A stretch of 14,281 bases of DNA, from NCBI GenBank assembly GCA_002399435.1, contig DHDO01000054.1:15498-29778 (forward strand), read 5' to 3'. The notes under the pieces were generated by a model. It was not told the DNA's origin. It saw only the letters and a program-made list of their open reading frames with translations, and searched no databases. The translations under genes were made by a program, and so were the position numbers. This document shows positions 7,353 through 14,063 of the stretch, piece after piece (within the stretch, counting starts at the first letter, position 1; every line of letters begins with the position of its first letter). This DNA comes from Firmicutes bacterium UBA4874 (GTDB lineage Bacteria > Bacillota > Clostridia > Caldicoprobacterales > DTU083).

Positions 7353-9203
7353 ATGAGAAAACGAATGATCAGTCTGTTGCTTTGCATGATTCTTTTTGTT
7401 GTCTCGTTTTCCGCCGTGGCCGGCACGGTTCACGCAGACGGCGATGTGGCGGTTTCCGCCGAAATAACCGGTAATATATCCAGTATAGATGGAAAGCTCT
7501 TTATATCACCCGGCGGGACTTGCCGCGGAGCATACCTGATTCAGAACAAAAGTGCGCAGGGCATCCGGATCCTGAGCGCTGTGGAAAGTGTGCCGGGCGG
7601 GGACTTTTCCATTAATCTGGGCGGAAAGGAAGAAATCGGGCCGGGAGAGAATTTATCCTTATACGGCAGGAATTTTTCCGCAGACGCGGCAGGTGGTACG
7701 GGCAATATCACGTGTCACATCCGTTATGCCGGGGCAGAGGACCGGCAGGAGCAGGAGGCGGAAGGGAAGGCCCCGTTTTATGCGATCAATGACAGCATGA
7801 GTGCGGCCTATTCCTCCTCGCAGAAGGGACCGGTTTTCAAAGGCGAACAGGCGGCCATGAAGGTGGAAGTGCAGTCCGGGGCAAATGTCACTCTGAAAAA
7901 TCTGACGATTACGGACAGCGATCTCGGAAAGACATTGGGCACCATCAGTGCGCTTGCGCCCGGAGAAAGGAAAACCGTGGAAACGACGGTCTCCCTGGAT
8001 AAGGCGATCAATGGAAATATCGTGATAGAGTACGATGATCCCCTGGGATCGGGTGGGAAACTTCGGCAAACCTTTGATACGGGCCTGAAGATCGCAATCA
8101 AGCAGGAAGCGCCGGTGTCATCCCTGTCCATTACCGGCAAGACGAATAAAAAACTGATACCGGGGCCGGGGAAGGAATCCGTTACTGTCAAGCTGAAAAT
8201 AAAGAATACGGGCAATACCACTTTGAAAAACCTGGAGTGTCTGGACTGGAATCAAAAGGTGTTTTATACCCTGGAGCAGCTTTTACCCGGTGAAGAAACT
8301 TCCGCAAGCTTTGCCGGGACCGTCAAGCCGGATAAAACCTATCAACTGACGGCGCAGGCCCGGGTTGAGGACACCAACCAGCTGATCCAGTCTTCCTGTG
8401 ATGTCCATATGGATCGGCTGCAGCCGCAGGTGGAGATTGAACGCTCTGTGCTGCCGGAGAATATCACGGCGGGGGAACCTTTTACCCTGGAATATGTGAT
8501 CCGCAATACCGGAAACGTGGACTTGAAGGATGTTGTGCTGGAGGAGCCTGATTTCGGGGAAATCGACACATTTGAACAGATTGAGGCCGGGCAGGAAGTG
8601 CATACCGACAAGGAGCTGACCATTGAAAAAGATGCCGTCAGCAGGGCTACCCTGAGAGCGAAGGATGCCGTGACCAATGAAAATTACAGTTATGAGGCGT
8701 CTGAACTGGAACTTCCCATCGGAGGCGAATTGAGTCAGGATCTGACCGTCCGTCTGACTTCGAGAAAAGCTTCCCTGAAGAAACCCGGGACCGCGGAATT
8801 GAAATGTGTGATTGAGAATACGGGAACAGAGCCCCTGTATAACCTGGTATTGACTCTCATGGACCGCAGGATGGTCATTGACAACCTGTCTGTCCTGAAT
8901 CCGGGGGAAAAGAAAACGATCCCGGTGACGACCTTCCGGGTGGAGAAGACGGAAGACTTTTTCATGGAGGTCAACGGGACGGACGAGAATGGGCAGAAGT
9001 TTACGGTAAAAAGCGAGCCGCTGACCATTAAAGTGGGAAAGGGCGGTCTGTCCGGCAAGGGTACCCTGCTTCGGGTTGTTCTGATCGTGGTTGTCCTGGT
9101 ATGTGTATTGATTATCGGAGCATTGGTCTATCTGGCAAAAGGTTCCGGCAAGTTTTCGTTTCTGCACCGGAAAAAGCACAAGACAACAGGGAGCAAGGAA
9201 TAA
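7353..9203 (+). CDS. Secreted, membrane-anchored protein with four Ig-like (CARDB/COG1361-like) repeats
   Basis: Function not recognised. The 616-residue protein begins with a signal peptide (RKR, hydrophobic core, probable cleavage after A28 in TVHA-DG). The exported part is beta-rich, with four related units about 100 residues apart. Each contains a small turn and a strand of the form GN-TLKNL (at about 177, 287, 387 and 491) and, about 20 residues later, a PGE motif or variant of it (APGER, LPGEE, EAGQE, NPGEK). This is the pattern of archaeal and Gram-positive 'conserved repeat' or CARDB-type surface domains. A divergent fifth unit may occupy residues 30-140. A 24-residue hydrophobic helix (about 572-595) precedes a basic tail (HRKKHKTTGSKE), so it is fixed in the membrane with a short cytoplasmic end; there is no LPXTG sorting signal. 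Monocistronic, with its own promoter and terminator. Confidence 0.82.
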   Translation: MRKRMISLLLCMILFVVSFSAVAGTVHADGDVAVSAEITGNISSIDGKLFISPGGTCRGAYLIQNKSAQGIRILSAVESVPGGDFSINLGGKEEIGPGENLSLYGRNFSADAAGGTGNITCHIRYAGAEDRQEQEAEGKAPFYAINDSMSAAYSSSQKGPVFKGEQAAMKVEVQSGANVTLKNLTITDSDLGKTLGTISALAPGERKTVETTVSLDKAINGNIVIEYDDPLGSGGKLRQTFDTGLKIAIKQEAPVSSLSITGKTNKKLIPGPGKESVTVKLKIKNTGNTTLKNLECLDWNQKVFYTLEQLLPGEETSASFAGTVKPDKTYQLTAQARVEDTNQLIQSSCDVHMDRLQPQVEIERSVLPENITAGEPFTLEYVIRNTGNVDLKDVVLEEPDFGEIDTFEQIEAGQEVHTDKELTIEKDAVSRATLRAKDAVTNENYSYEASELELPIGGELSQDLTVRLTSRKASLKKPGTAELKCVIENTGTEPLYNLVLTLMDRRMVIDNLSVLNPGEKKTIPVTTFRVEKTEDFFMEVNGTDENGQKFTVKSEPLTIKVGKGGLSGKGTLLRVVLIVVVLVCVLIIGALVYLAKGSGKFSFLHRKKHKTTGSKE

Positions 9204-9259
9204 GGCCTGAGATTTCAACGCGATCTGCTTTTCATCTGAAATTATATGGTTATCATTAC

Positions 9260-9284
9260 GGCAAGGAGAATCCTTGCCTTTTTT
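9260..9284 (+). terminator. Terminator after the repeat surface protein gene
   Basis: A perfect 8-bp stem (9260-9267 with 9271-9278) with a GAA loop is followed by six T residues. Confidence 0.88.
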
Positions 9285-9337
9285 ATTGCCTTTTTTCATG
9301 CAATGACAGATATATGATGCAAATCTTTATATATGCA

Positions 9338-9402
9338 GGAATAAACAATTCCATTCTGGAGAATAATATACCTAGAATATTATGGCAGCATTGGAATAAT
9401 GC
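9338..9402. promoter_or_regulatory. Cluster of overlapping inverted repeats, candidate operator
   Basis: Three dyads follow one another: GGAAT-N5-ATTCC (9338-9352), ATTCT-GG-AGAAT (9353-9364) and ATAATAT-N7-ATATTAT (9363-9383). The motif GAATAAT or GAATATT recurs at 9361, 9375 and 9394. They lie immediately before the ribosome site of a putative DNA-binding protein, so an autoregulatory site is plausible, but this is inference. Confidence 0.4.
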
Positions 9403-9417
9403 GAAGGAGGAAAAAAT

Positions 9418-10329
9418 ATGTCCAAGGAACAAGCTCTGCATGAAGACAATACGATGGGTGAAAAGCCGGAACTGCAGCCGGAACTGATGTCGATCATGAA
9501 GGAGGAAGTCGGAAAGGCAAAGGAACGGAGAATGCCAATTATTCGCGCATTTGAGGCAATTGCCCGACGATCCGGACTGAAGGCGAATACTATCCGGAAT
9601 TATTATTACCGCTATCTTCATACCCAGGAAGAAAAGCAGGAGGACGATACGATTTCGGATGAAAAGGATCCGAACCAGGAAGATGTGATCGGGAAACCGT
9701 TTGATGCGAAGGAAAAGAAAGAGCTGATCCGGGAGATGCTGATCGCTCAGGCTCAGGGAGAATCGGTCCGTGGATGTGCCAATCGGCTCAGTCAGGGAGA
9801 CAAAAGGGTATTGATCCGGTATCAGAATAAATATCGCAGTGTAATTGCCAGGGAACCCGAATACGTCAGTCATCTGATGCGGGAAATCGAGGCGGAAGGA
9901 ATCGCCTGTTTCAATCCGTATACCAGAGCCAGACTGATTCGTTCCGGTAAAACACCGGTGACGGCGGAAGGTGCCAACGGTCAGCTGATTGACTGGATCG
10001 GTCAGTTTGTAAGCAACGTGAAGTCTGTCCATGGGGTTTCGTTGGATGAACTAATCAAGGGGCTGCGGGATTTAAGCGGCCTTGCAGCAGGAAACCGCCG
10101 TTCAGGAAACGGGAAAAGCCACAGCCGGGAACTGCAGGATTTGAACAACCGCATCCTGATGCTGGAAGTCAGTCTGGACAAGGAACGCAGGGAAGCCGAC
10201 CATGTACGGCGGCAGCTCCTGGATTTGACGGATGTGAATCAGCGCTTTCTCAGCCTGTCCGATACGGACAAACTATCCGGGCTGCAAAATTATGTGGCCA
10301 AGCTGCAATCCTGTATAACGCAGGACTGA
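9418..10329 (+). CDS. Putative DNA-binding protein with two HTH-like segments and a C-terminal coiled coil
   Basis: I do not recognise the family with certainty. The 303-residue protein is soluble and rich in charged residues. Residues 39-67 (AFEAIARRSGLKANTIRNYYYRY) look like a helix-turn-helix. Residues about 97-143 (AKEKKELIREML through RYQNKYRSVI) form a second basic helical unit that could be another Myb- or HTH-like domain. An acidic linker (about 70-95) joins them. From about 236 to 275 a heptad-like helix (LNNRILMLEVSLDKERREADH) predicts a coiled coil and so oligomerisation. The layout, Myb/HTH at the front and coiled coil at the back, is reminiscent of RsfA-type prespore regulators, which is only an analogy. 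AAGGAGG (9404-9410) lies 7 nt before the ATG. A terminator follows about 90 bp after the stop. Confidence 0.75.
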   Translation: MSKEQALHEDNTMGEKPELQPELMSIMKEEVGKAKERRMPIIRAFEAIARRSGLKANTIRNYYYRYLHTQEEKQEDDTISDEKDPNQEDVIGKPFDAKEKKELIREMLIAQAQGESVRGCANRLSQGDKRVLIRYQNKYRSVIAREPEYVSHLMREIEAEGIACFNPYTRARLIRSGKTPVTAEGANGQLIDWIGQFVSNVKSVHGVSLDELIKGLRDLSGLAAGNRRSGNGKSHSRELQDLNNRILMLEVSLDKERREADHVRRQLLDLTDVNQRFLSLSDTDKLSGLQNYVAKLQSCITQD

Positions 10330-10368
10330 GCGGACAGAAGGTTTATACCGGGTTCAAACAGACTAAGC

Positions 10369-10388
10369 ATCGTTAAAGATCGTTAAAG
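10369..10388. repeat. Direct 10-bp repeat, two copies
   Basis: ATCGTTAAAG occurs twice in perfect tandem, between the HTH-protein stop codon and its terminator. Meaning unknown. Confidence 0.6.
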
Positions 10389-10417
10389 TTGGTAGGAATG
10401 AGATGAAGTTTCGTGTG

Positions 10418-10454
10418 CCGGCATGGGTGAGAACCCGGTGCCGGTTGTTTTTTT
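10418..10454 (+). terminator. Terminator after the HTH/coiled-coil gene
   Basis: CCGGCA-TGGGT (10418-10428) pairs with ACCCGGTGCCGG (10433-10444), with one bulge and a GAGA tetraloop. The tail is TTGTTTTTTT (10445-10454). Confidence 0.85.
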
Positions 10455-10485
10455 GGATCCGGCATCATGCCTCGCAAACAGAAAG

Positions 10486-10507
10486 GCCCTCGCGTTTCCA
10501 CGAAGGC
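10486..10507 (-). terminator. Weak terminator of the small lipoprotein gene
   Basis: Read on the minus strand, a 9-bp stem with two G-T pairs (10507-10499 with 10494-10486) is capped by a GAAA tetraloop and followed by CTTTCTGTTT. It starts 14 bp past the stop codon. The T tract is poor, so efficiency is uncertain. Confidence 0.5.
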
Positions 10508-10520
10508 ACTTTCAAGACGT

Positions 10521-10826
10521 TTATGAAGCAGCATCTATCGAATCCAGCTTCTTTTCTATTTCCCTCATAAAGTCCCGTGTTTTATTATAACTTATAGCAT
10601 TACTTGCACGATAACCTTCTTTATGTGCCTTAATTACACTTAAAATGGTTTCCCCAAGCCATTTATTATTTAAGTCATCAGGGATTTCAATTTTATTTTG
10701 CTTAACCCAAATAACTGCCTCTTTTTTATTCATGTCATACACACTCTTTGCACCTCTTGATGCACATGCTGAAAAAATTGATAGTAATACCAGAATGAAG
10801 CACAGTAGATAATTTGCTCTCTTCAT
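10521..10826 (-). CDS. Small predicted lipoprotein, function unknown, AT-rich
   Basis: I do not recognise this 101-residue protein. It opens with a lipoprotein-type signal (MKRANYLLCFILVLLSIFSAC). Cys21 would be the lipidated residue, although Phe at position -3 of the lipobox is unusual. The mature part is charged and mostly helical, with KKEAVIWVKQNKIEIPDDLNN and a terminal helix REIEKKLDSID. The start is fixed by AGGAGG (10834-10839) 7 nt before the ATG; an ATG ten codons upstream has no such site. By hand count about 102 of 306 bases are G or C (one third), far below the neighbouring genes. Together with its isolation in opposite orientation, this suggests recent acquisition. It could be an envelope-stress or immunity-like lipoprotein, but nothing in the sequence decides this. 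Confidence 0.72.
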   Translation of the reverse strand: MKRANYLLCFILVLLSIFSACASRGAKSVYDMNKKEAVIWVKQNKIEIPDDLNNKWLGETILSVIKAHKEGYRASNAISYNKTRDFMREIEKKLDSIDAAS

Positions 10827-10833
10827 AACAATG

Positions 10834-10839
10834 CCTCCT
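10834..10839 (-). promoter_or_regulatory. Ribosome binding site of the small lipoprotein gene
   Basis: AGGAGG on the minus strand, 7 nt before the ATG at 10826, fixes the shorter start. Confidence 0.7.
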
Positions 10840-10911
10840 GTCTGAAGATTTATCAATTTAATTTAATAATATCTAATCCTTCCTAAGAAGTCAAGGATGT
10901 TATGGTAAACT

Positions 10912-10920
10912 TGATATAAT
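10912..10920 (+). promoter_or_regulatory. Candidate extended -10 promoter into the gene-free region
   Basis: TGATATAAT (10912-10920) is a perfect extended -10. The best -35 is TCAAGG at 10891-10896, 18 bp upstream and weak. No protein gene follows on this strand before the terminator at 11199-11237. Confidence 0.5.
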
Positions 10921-10926
10921 TTTCTT

Positions 10927-11237
10927 GAGGATTCGAATCAGCAATTTGGATGGTGAAGTGGAATCAAAGCCAAAAAGCATTTCAAGGCATCGGCTTTTTT
11001 CGCTTGTTTATGGAAATGAAGCATCCGGACTTGACGAATGCTTCCGGCATCTGGGCGTTGCCGTCAGGATACCCCAATCGGCATAGGTCGATTCGTTGAA
11101 TCTATTGGCGGCTGTAGCCATCGGCGCGTATGCATTCACCCTTGACAGACCGGAGTAACATTCATGTTTCATGGGAAAAAACCATTGTATAAATGAAAGG
11201 CGATGAGTCATTGAGGAAAGTGACTTATCGCCTTTTT
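10927..11237 (+). ncRNA. Candidate structured non-coding RNA (most structured part about 11018-11237)
   Basis: This part of the 440-bp gap (10857-11293) holds no convincing protein gene but much pairing potential. GAAGCAT/ATGCTTC pairs 11018-11024 with 11038-11044. CGGCA/TGCCG pairs 11045-11049 with 11059-11063. CCAAT/ATTGG pairs 11074-11078 with 11104-11108 and encloses ATAG/CTAT and the GATTC-GTT-GAATC hairpin (11090-11102). The motif ATCGGC occurs three times (10989, 11077, 11120). An upstream extended -10 and a strong downstream terminator bracket the region. A minus-strand reading of 67 codons (11008-11211) looks like a shadow. An AAAGCC/GGCTTT hairpin with T6 (10966-11000) could end a shorter transcript. 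Clostridial genomes carry raiA-type RNAs of roughly this size; that identity is a guess only. Region otherwise empty. Confidence 0.42.
11199..11237 (+). terminator. Strong terminator at the end of the candidate RNA
   Basis: A 12-bp stem with one G-T pair (11199-11210 with 11221-11232) and a 10-nt loop is followed by five T residues. On the minus strand the tail is TTTCATTT, so it may also back up termination of the kinase gene. Confidence 0.85.
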
Positions 11238-11278
11238 CTTCCGCCGGTTAGTGTAGAATTTTGTAGGCGATAAAATCT

Positions 11279-11341
11279 AAAAAAGGTAGGCACTCAGGAA
11301 AGTATCCGGCCCGCCGGAAAAGAAACGGTTATCCGAGTGCC
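11279..11341 (-). terminator. Terminator overlapping the end of the histidine kinase gene
   Basis: On the minus strand GGCACTC (11341-11335), inside the coding end, pairs with GAGTGCC (11295-11289), which overlaps the stop codon. The 39-nt interior includes a CCGG-N4-CCGG hairpin, and TTTTTT (11284-11279) follows after 4 nt. The long loop makes this moderate evidence. Confidence 0.45.
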
Positions 11342-12712
11342 CAGATCCTTGCGGCTCAGGACCTCGACGACGGCATGATGCCGGTCAATAATCCATTTGG
11401 CAATGGAGAGGCCCAGGCCGGTTCCGCCTGTTTTCCGCGCACGGGAGTCATCGGAGCGGAAAAACCGGTCAAAGATATGAGACAAATCCTCCGAAGGAAT
11501 GCCGATCCCGTTGTCCTGCACAGTTACTTTTGCCAAATCCCCCTCCCGGACGGCGGATACGGTGACGGTCCCGCCGGGTGGAGTGTATTTGGAACTGTTG
11601 TCCACAAAGATACGGAGGGCCTGCTTGATAAGCTGCGCATCCCCTATGGTGTACACTTCTTTTTCTGTTTTCGTAACATATTCATGGTTCGGGTCGATCA
11701 TGGCGGTCTCCCGCATCACCTCCTCCGCGATCCGGCTGAGATCAACGGTTTCCCGGTTCAGCTTCATGGAGTCGTTGTCACCCCTTGCCAGGAAAAGTAG
11801 CTGCTCCACAAGGTCCTTCATGCTTTCCGCTTCGCCCTTGATGGCATCAATGGATTCCTGCAGCGCTTTTTCATCCTTCTTTCCCCACCGGTCCAGGAGA
11901 TTGGCATATCCCTGTATCACGGAAATCGGAGTCCGCAGTTCATGAGACGCATCGGATACAAAGCGGACCTGGGAACGGTAGGATGCGTCGATCCGGTCCA
12001 GCATCCCGTTGATGGCGCCTGCCAGATCCTTCAGCTCCCGCTGTTCCGAGCGGATGGAAACCCTCCGGTCCAGCCGTGTCACATTGATGGTATCAATGGT
12101 GCCGGCCAGATCCCGCAGCTGCACGTCAGGCTGGACCATCCGGGTCTGATTGATGCTCTTTGCCGTACGGGCCAGATCGGAAAGAGGCTGAAGGGAACGT
12201 CTCACGGCCCTTGCACCTTTGCTGATGCTGCCGAGAAGAAATAAAAGTTCAAAAACGGCCAAAACCATAAAAAGTTTGAGAAACAAGGTCAGGTGTCCGC
12301 CCATAGCATAATCCGCCGCATAATACGTTCTGCCGCCGGAGAAGGGCACCCATGCCCGGTATGTTACATCATCCAGCCGTTTCCAAAAGGAAGATCCCCC
12401 GGACGGGACGACGAATTGCCGGATCACACCCTCCATATGGCCCGGAAGCCATCGGTTCAGGAATCCGGGCAGTTGAATGCCGTCCGGTTTCTGCTCCGTC
12501 AGAAGGCCCTCAGCCGCTGAATGTTCCACATTTTCCCATATATCCCGTTCTGCGTAAGAGACCAGGGCGCCGGAGAAAAGGATAACCAGGAGGATATCGA
12601 TCAGGAAAAAGCCAAAAAACACCTGTGAAAGATGCCAGGTGTTCAGTTTAAAGACAATGGAAAAGTCTTCCCTTTTGTTTTCTTTTTTATTTTCCTTGTT
12701 ATTTTCCTTCAT
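11294..12712 (-). CDS. Sensor histidine kinase, two-component system (HisKA/HATPase_c)
   Basis: A membrane sensor that autophosphorylates and passes phosphate to the regulator encoded just upstream; the signal is unknown. Of 472 residues, the N-terminus is a Lys/Asn/Glu-rich cytoplasmic tail. Transmembrane helices lie at about 31-51 and 141-161, bracketing an extracellular domain of some 89 residues with no recognised fold. A HAMP-type linker (about 162-245) follows. The H-box SDASHELRTP puts the phosphorylated His at 257. The ATPase domain has the N-box (DNSSKY, 371-376), G1 (DNGIGI, 400-405), the F-box (IFDRFF) and G2 (GGTGLG, 429-434), all intact. The ATG overlaps the regulator gene by 14 bp, so translation is probably coupled. 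The layout is that of many orthodox Gram-positive OmpR-partner kinases involved in envelope or antimicrobial responses, but the ligand cannot be inferred. Confidence 0.95.
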   Translation of the reverse strand: MKENNKENKKENKREDFSIVFKLNTWHLSQVFFGFFLIDILLVILFSGALVSYAERDIWENVEHSAAEGLLTEQKPDGIQLPGFLNRWLPGHMEGVIRQFVVPSGGSSFWKRLDDVTYRAWVPFSGGRTYYAADYAMGGHLTLFLKLFMVLAVFELLFLLGSISKGARAVRRSLQPLSDLARTAKSINQTRMVQPDVQLRDLAGTIDTINVTRLDRRVSIRSEQRELKDLAGAINGMLDRIDASYRSQVRFVSDASHELRTPISVIQGYANLLDRWGKKDEKALQESIDAIKGEAESMKDLVEQLLFLARGDNDSMKLNRETVDLSRIAEEVMRETAMIDPNHEYVTKTEKEVYTIGDAQLIKQALRIFVDNSSKYTPPGGTVTVSAVREGDLAKVTVQDNGIGIPSEDLSHIFDRFFRSDDSRARKTGGTGLGLSIAKWIIDRHHAVVEVLSRKDLGTRITVSFPAGRILS

Positions 12713-13382
12713 TTCTTATCACATACCCCACTCCGCGGACGGTATGAATCAGTTTTATGCCAAAAACCTCGTCGATCTTACCGCGCAGATATCTGATATA
12801 AACATCCACCGCATTGGTGTCTCCCGCGTAATCAAACCCCCAAACCTTCTCCAGCAAGGTTTCTCTGGTCAATACTATGTCCTTGTTTTCCAGCAGGTAC
12901 CGAAGAAGATCGAATTCCTTTTTGGTAAGCTCAACCGGGACACCTCCAACGGCAGCTTCATGCCGGCCAATATCCAGGACAAGGCCGCTGGCCGTCAGAG
13001 TTCCTGCAGACCCGGAAGCATTCTTCTTCCGAAGGGCATTGCGGATCCGGGCGAGGAGCTCCTCAATTTCAAAGGGCTTTGTCATATAATCGTCCGCTCC
13101 TCCGTCCAGTCCGGTCACCTTATCCACAATGGTATCCCGGGCTGTCAGCATGATCACCGGCACGGAGGAGCTCCTGCGGATGCGCCGGAGTACCTCCATT
13201 CCGTTCAGGCCAGGAAGCATGATGTCCAGTATGATGATATCGAAACCGCCGCTCCGGGCAAGCTCCAGTCCGGTTCGTCCGTCAAAGGCCTTTTCAACCC
13301 CATATCCCTCATAGGCCAGTTCCATTTCCATAAAACGCGCAATCTTCTCTTCATCCTCCACAATCAGGACTTTTTCATTCAT
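12699..13382 (-). CDS. OmpR/PhoB-family response regulator
   Basis: A DNA-binding transcription factor switched by phosphorylation from the kinase encoded downstream. The 227-residue protein is of family-normal length. The receiver domain (1-120) has the acidic pair E9-D10 (with E11), phospho-acceptor D53 in ILDIMLPG, T80 in MLTARD and K102 in TKPF, a full active set. The winged-helix domain (about 128-224) ends in the typical VRGVGYVIR. The ATG at 13382 has a modest ribosome site (GGTGA about 4 nt before it). The stop codon lies inside the kinase reading frame, a 14-bp overlap that marks an operon. No good promoter is visible in the 92 bp upstream, so transcription may read in from the DUF4342 gene. 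Target genes are not evident; the neighbours do not point to a single stimulus. Confidence 0.96.
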   Translation of the reverse strand: MNEKVLIVEDEEKIARFMEMELAYEGYGVEKAFDGRTGLELARSGGFDIIILDIMLPGLNGMEVLRRIRRSSSVPVIMLTARDTIVDKVTGLDGGADDYMTKPFEIEELLARIRNALRKKNASGSAGTLTASGLVLDIGRHEAAVGGVPVELTKKEFDLLRYLLENKDIVLTRETLLEKVWGFDYAGDTNAVDVYIRYLRGKIDEVFGIKLIHTVRGVGYVIRNEGK

Positions 13383-13474
13383 ATGCTCACCCTGTTCCGT
13401 TTTTTGCCTTGCCGGGAACCGCTTTCTCCCTCTGTCAAACGCCGCTCAATCCCGTTCGAAGCGGCAAAAAGGCG

Positions 13475-14026
13475 TTATTGGTCCCTGCCGCCCTTGTTTT
13501 TTACTTCGTTCTTCAGATTCTCCGCCGCGCCGGCTGCGGAATCCATCATATGGTTCACACCGGTGGATTCCAGATCCGGGCCTTTGAAATAGTAACGGCA
13601 GCCAAAGAACAATCCGACAATAACAAGCGGAACGGTAAACCAGAAGGCAAAGATCACGAGAAGAACCAAAGCGGTGACAGGAACCGCAATAACCGTCCTA
13701 TCTTCCCGCCTTACCTCGAAGGAATTCCGGTTCCCCTTTTCAACGATTCTGCCGCACCATCGGAGAAATCTGCCGGCCAATTGTGAAAAGGTTTCCCCTT
13801 TTTGGGTATCATTCCGGCTGTCTTCATCCGCTGTTTCATTTTCCGGCTCCTCCTGCCGGGAACAGTAATAACCTCCGTCCGGCGAAGACTTTGCCTTGCC
13901 CTGCCGTTCCAGGTAGATCATCGCCTCCAGAATATCGTCCCCGCAGGCATCCAGTGCGGCTCTTGCCTCCTCATAGGACACATTTGCCTTCTCCTTTAAC
14001 TTTTCAACCTGTTCCATCGTAGCCAT
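13475..14026 (-). CDS. DUF4342-type protein: N-terminal UBA-like domain plus membrane segment
   Basis: Function unknown. The 183-residue protein starts with a helical UBA/EF-Ts-N-like domain (about 1-45: MEQVEKLKEKANVSYEEARA, then DACGDDILEAMIYL), the pattern used by elongation factor Ts and NAC-type proteins to bind partners. An acidic, polar linker follows (about 46-80), then a long hydrophobic stretch (112-143) that could be one or two membrane helices, and a short basic tail. The start is set by AGGAGG (14035-14040) 8 nt before the ATG; a longer reading from 14083 would pass through the -10 box. It stands in the same direction as, and 92 bp before, the response-regulator gene, with only a weak T-less hairpin between, so the three may be one transcript. 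A role at the membrane linked to the two-component system is possible but is inference. Confidence 0.8.
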   Translation of the reverse strand: MATMEQVEKLKEKANVSYEEARAALDACGDDILEAMIYLERQGKAKSSPDGGYYCSRQEEPENETADEDSRNDTQKGETFSQLAGRFLRWCGRIVEKGNRNSFEVRREDRTVIAVPVTALVLLVIFAFWFTVPLVIVGLFFGCRYYFKGPDLESTGVNHMMDSAAGAAENLKNEVKNKGGRDQ

Positions 14027-14034
14027 AAGAATAT

Positions 14035-14040
14035 CCTCCT
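14035..14040 (-). promoter_or_regulatory. Ribosome binding site of the DUF4342 gene
   Basis: AGGAGG on the minus strand, 8 nt before the ATG at 14026, decides between this start and the longer reading. Confidence 0.7.
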
Positions 14041-14057
14041 GTTCATTTGATAAGATG

Positions 14058-14063
14058 ATTATA
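14058..14063 (-). promoter_or_regulatory. -10 element of the DUF4342 gene
   Basis: A perfect TATAAT on the minus strand would start transcription about 25 nt before the ATG. No -35 match better than half consensus lies at 16-18 bp. The 200 bases from here to the window end hold no gene I can support. Confidence 0.55.

Noticed and set aside
8283..9299. Minus-strand open reading of 338 codons
   Set aside because: Lies antisense to the repeat surface protein, passes through its terminator, and reads as low-meaning sequence; a shadow frame.
10341..10366. GGTTCAAA motif resembling a tRNA T-arm
   Set aside because: No acceptor stem, D-arm or anticodon arm can be built around it.
11008..11211. Minus-strand reading of 67 codons in the gene-free region
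   Set aside because: No ribosome binding site, a composition unlike a protein (many His, Ser, Arg and Pro), and overlap with multiple inverted repeats and the terminator stem; better explained as a shadow of a structured RNA.
12639..13592. Plus-strand open reading of 317 codons
   Set aside because: Antisense to the response regulator and kinase genes, which carry every family motif; no ribosome site or recognisable domain.
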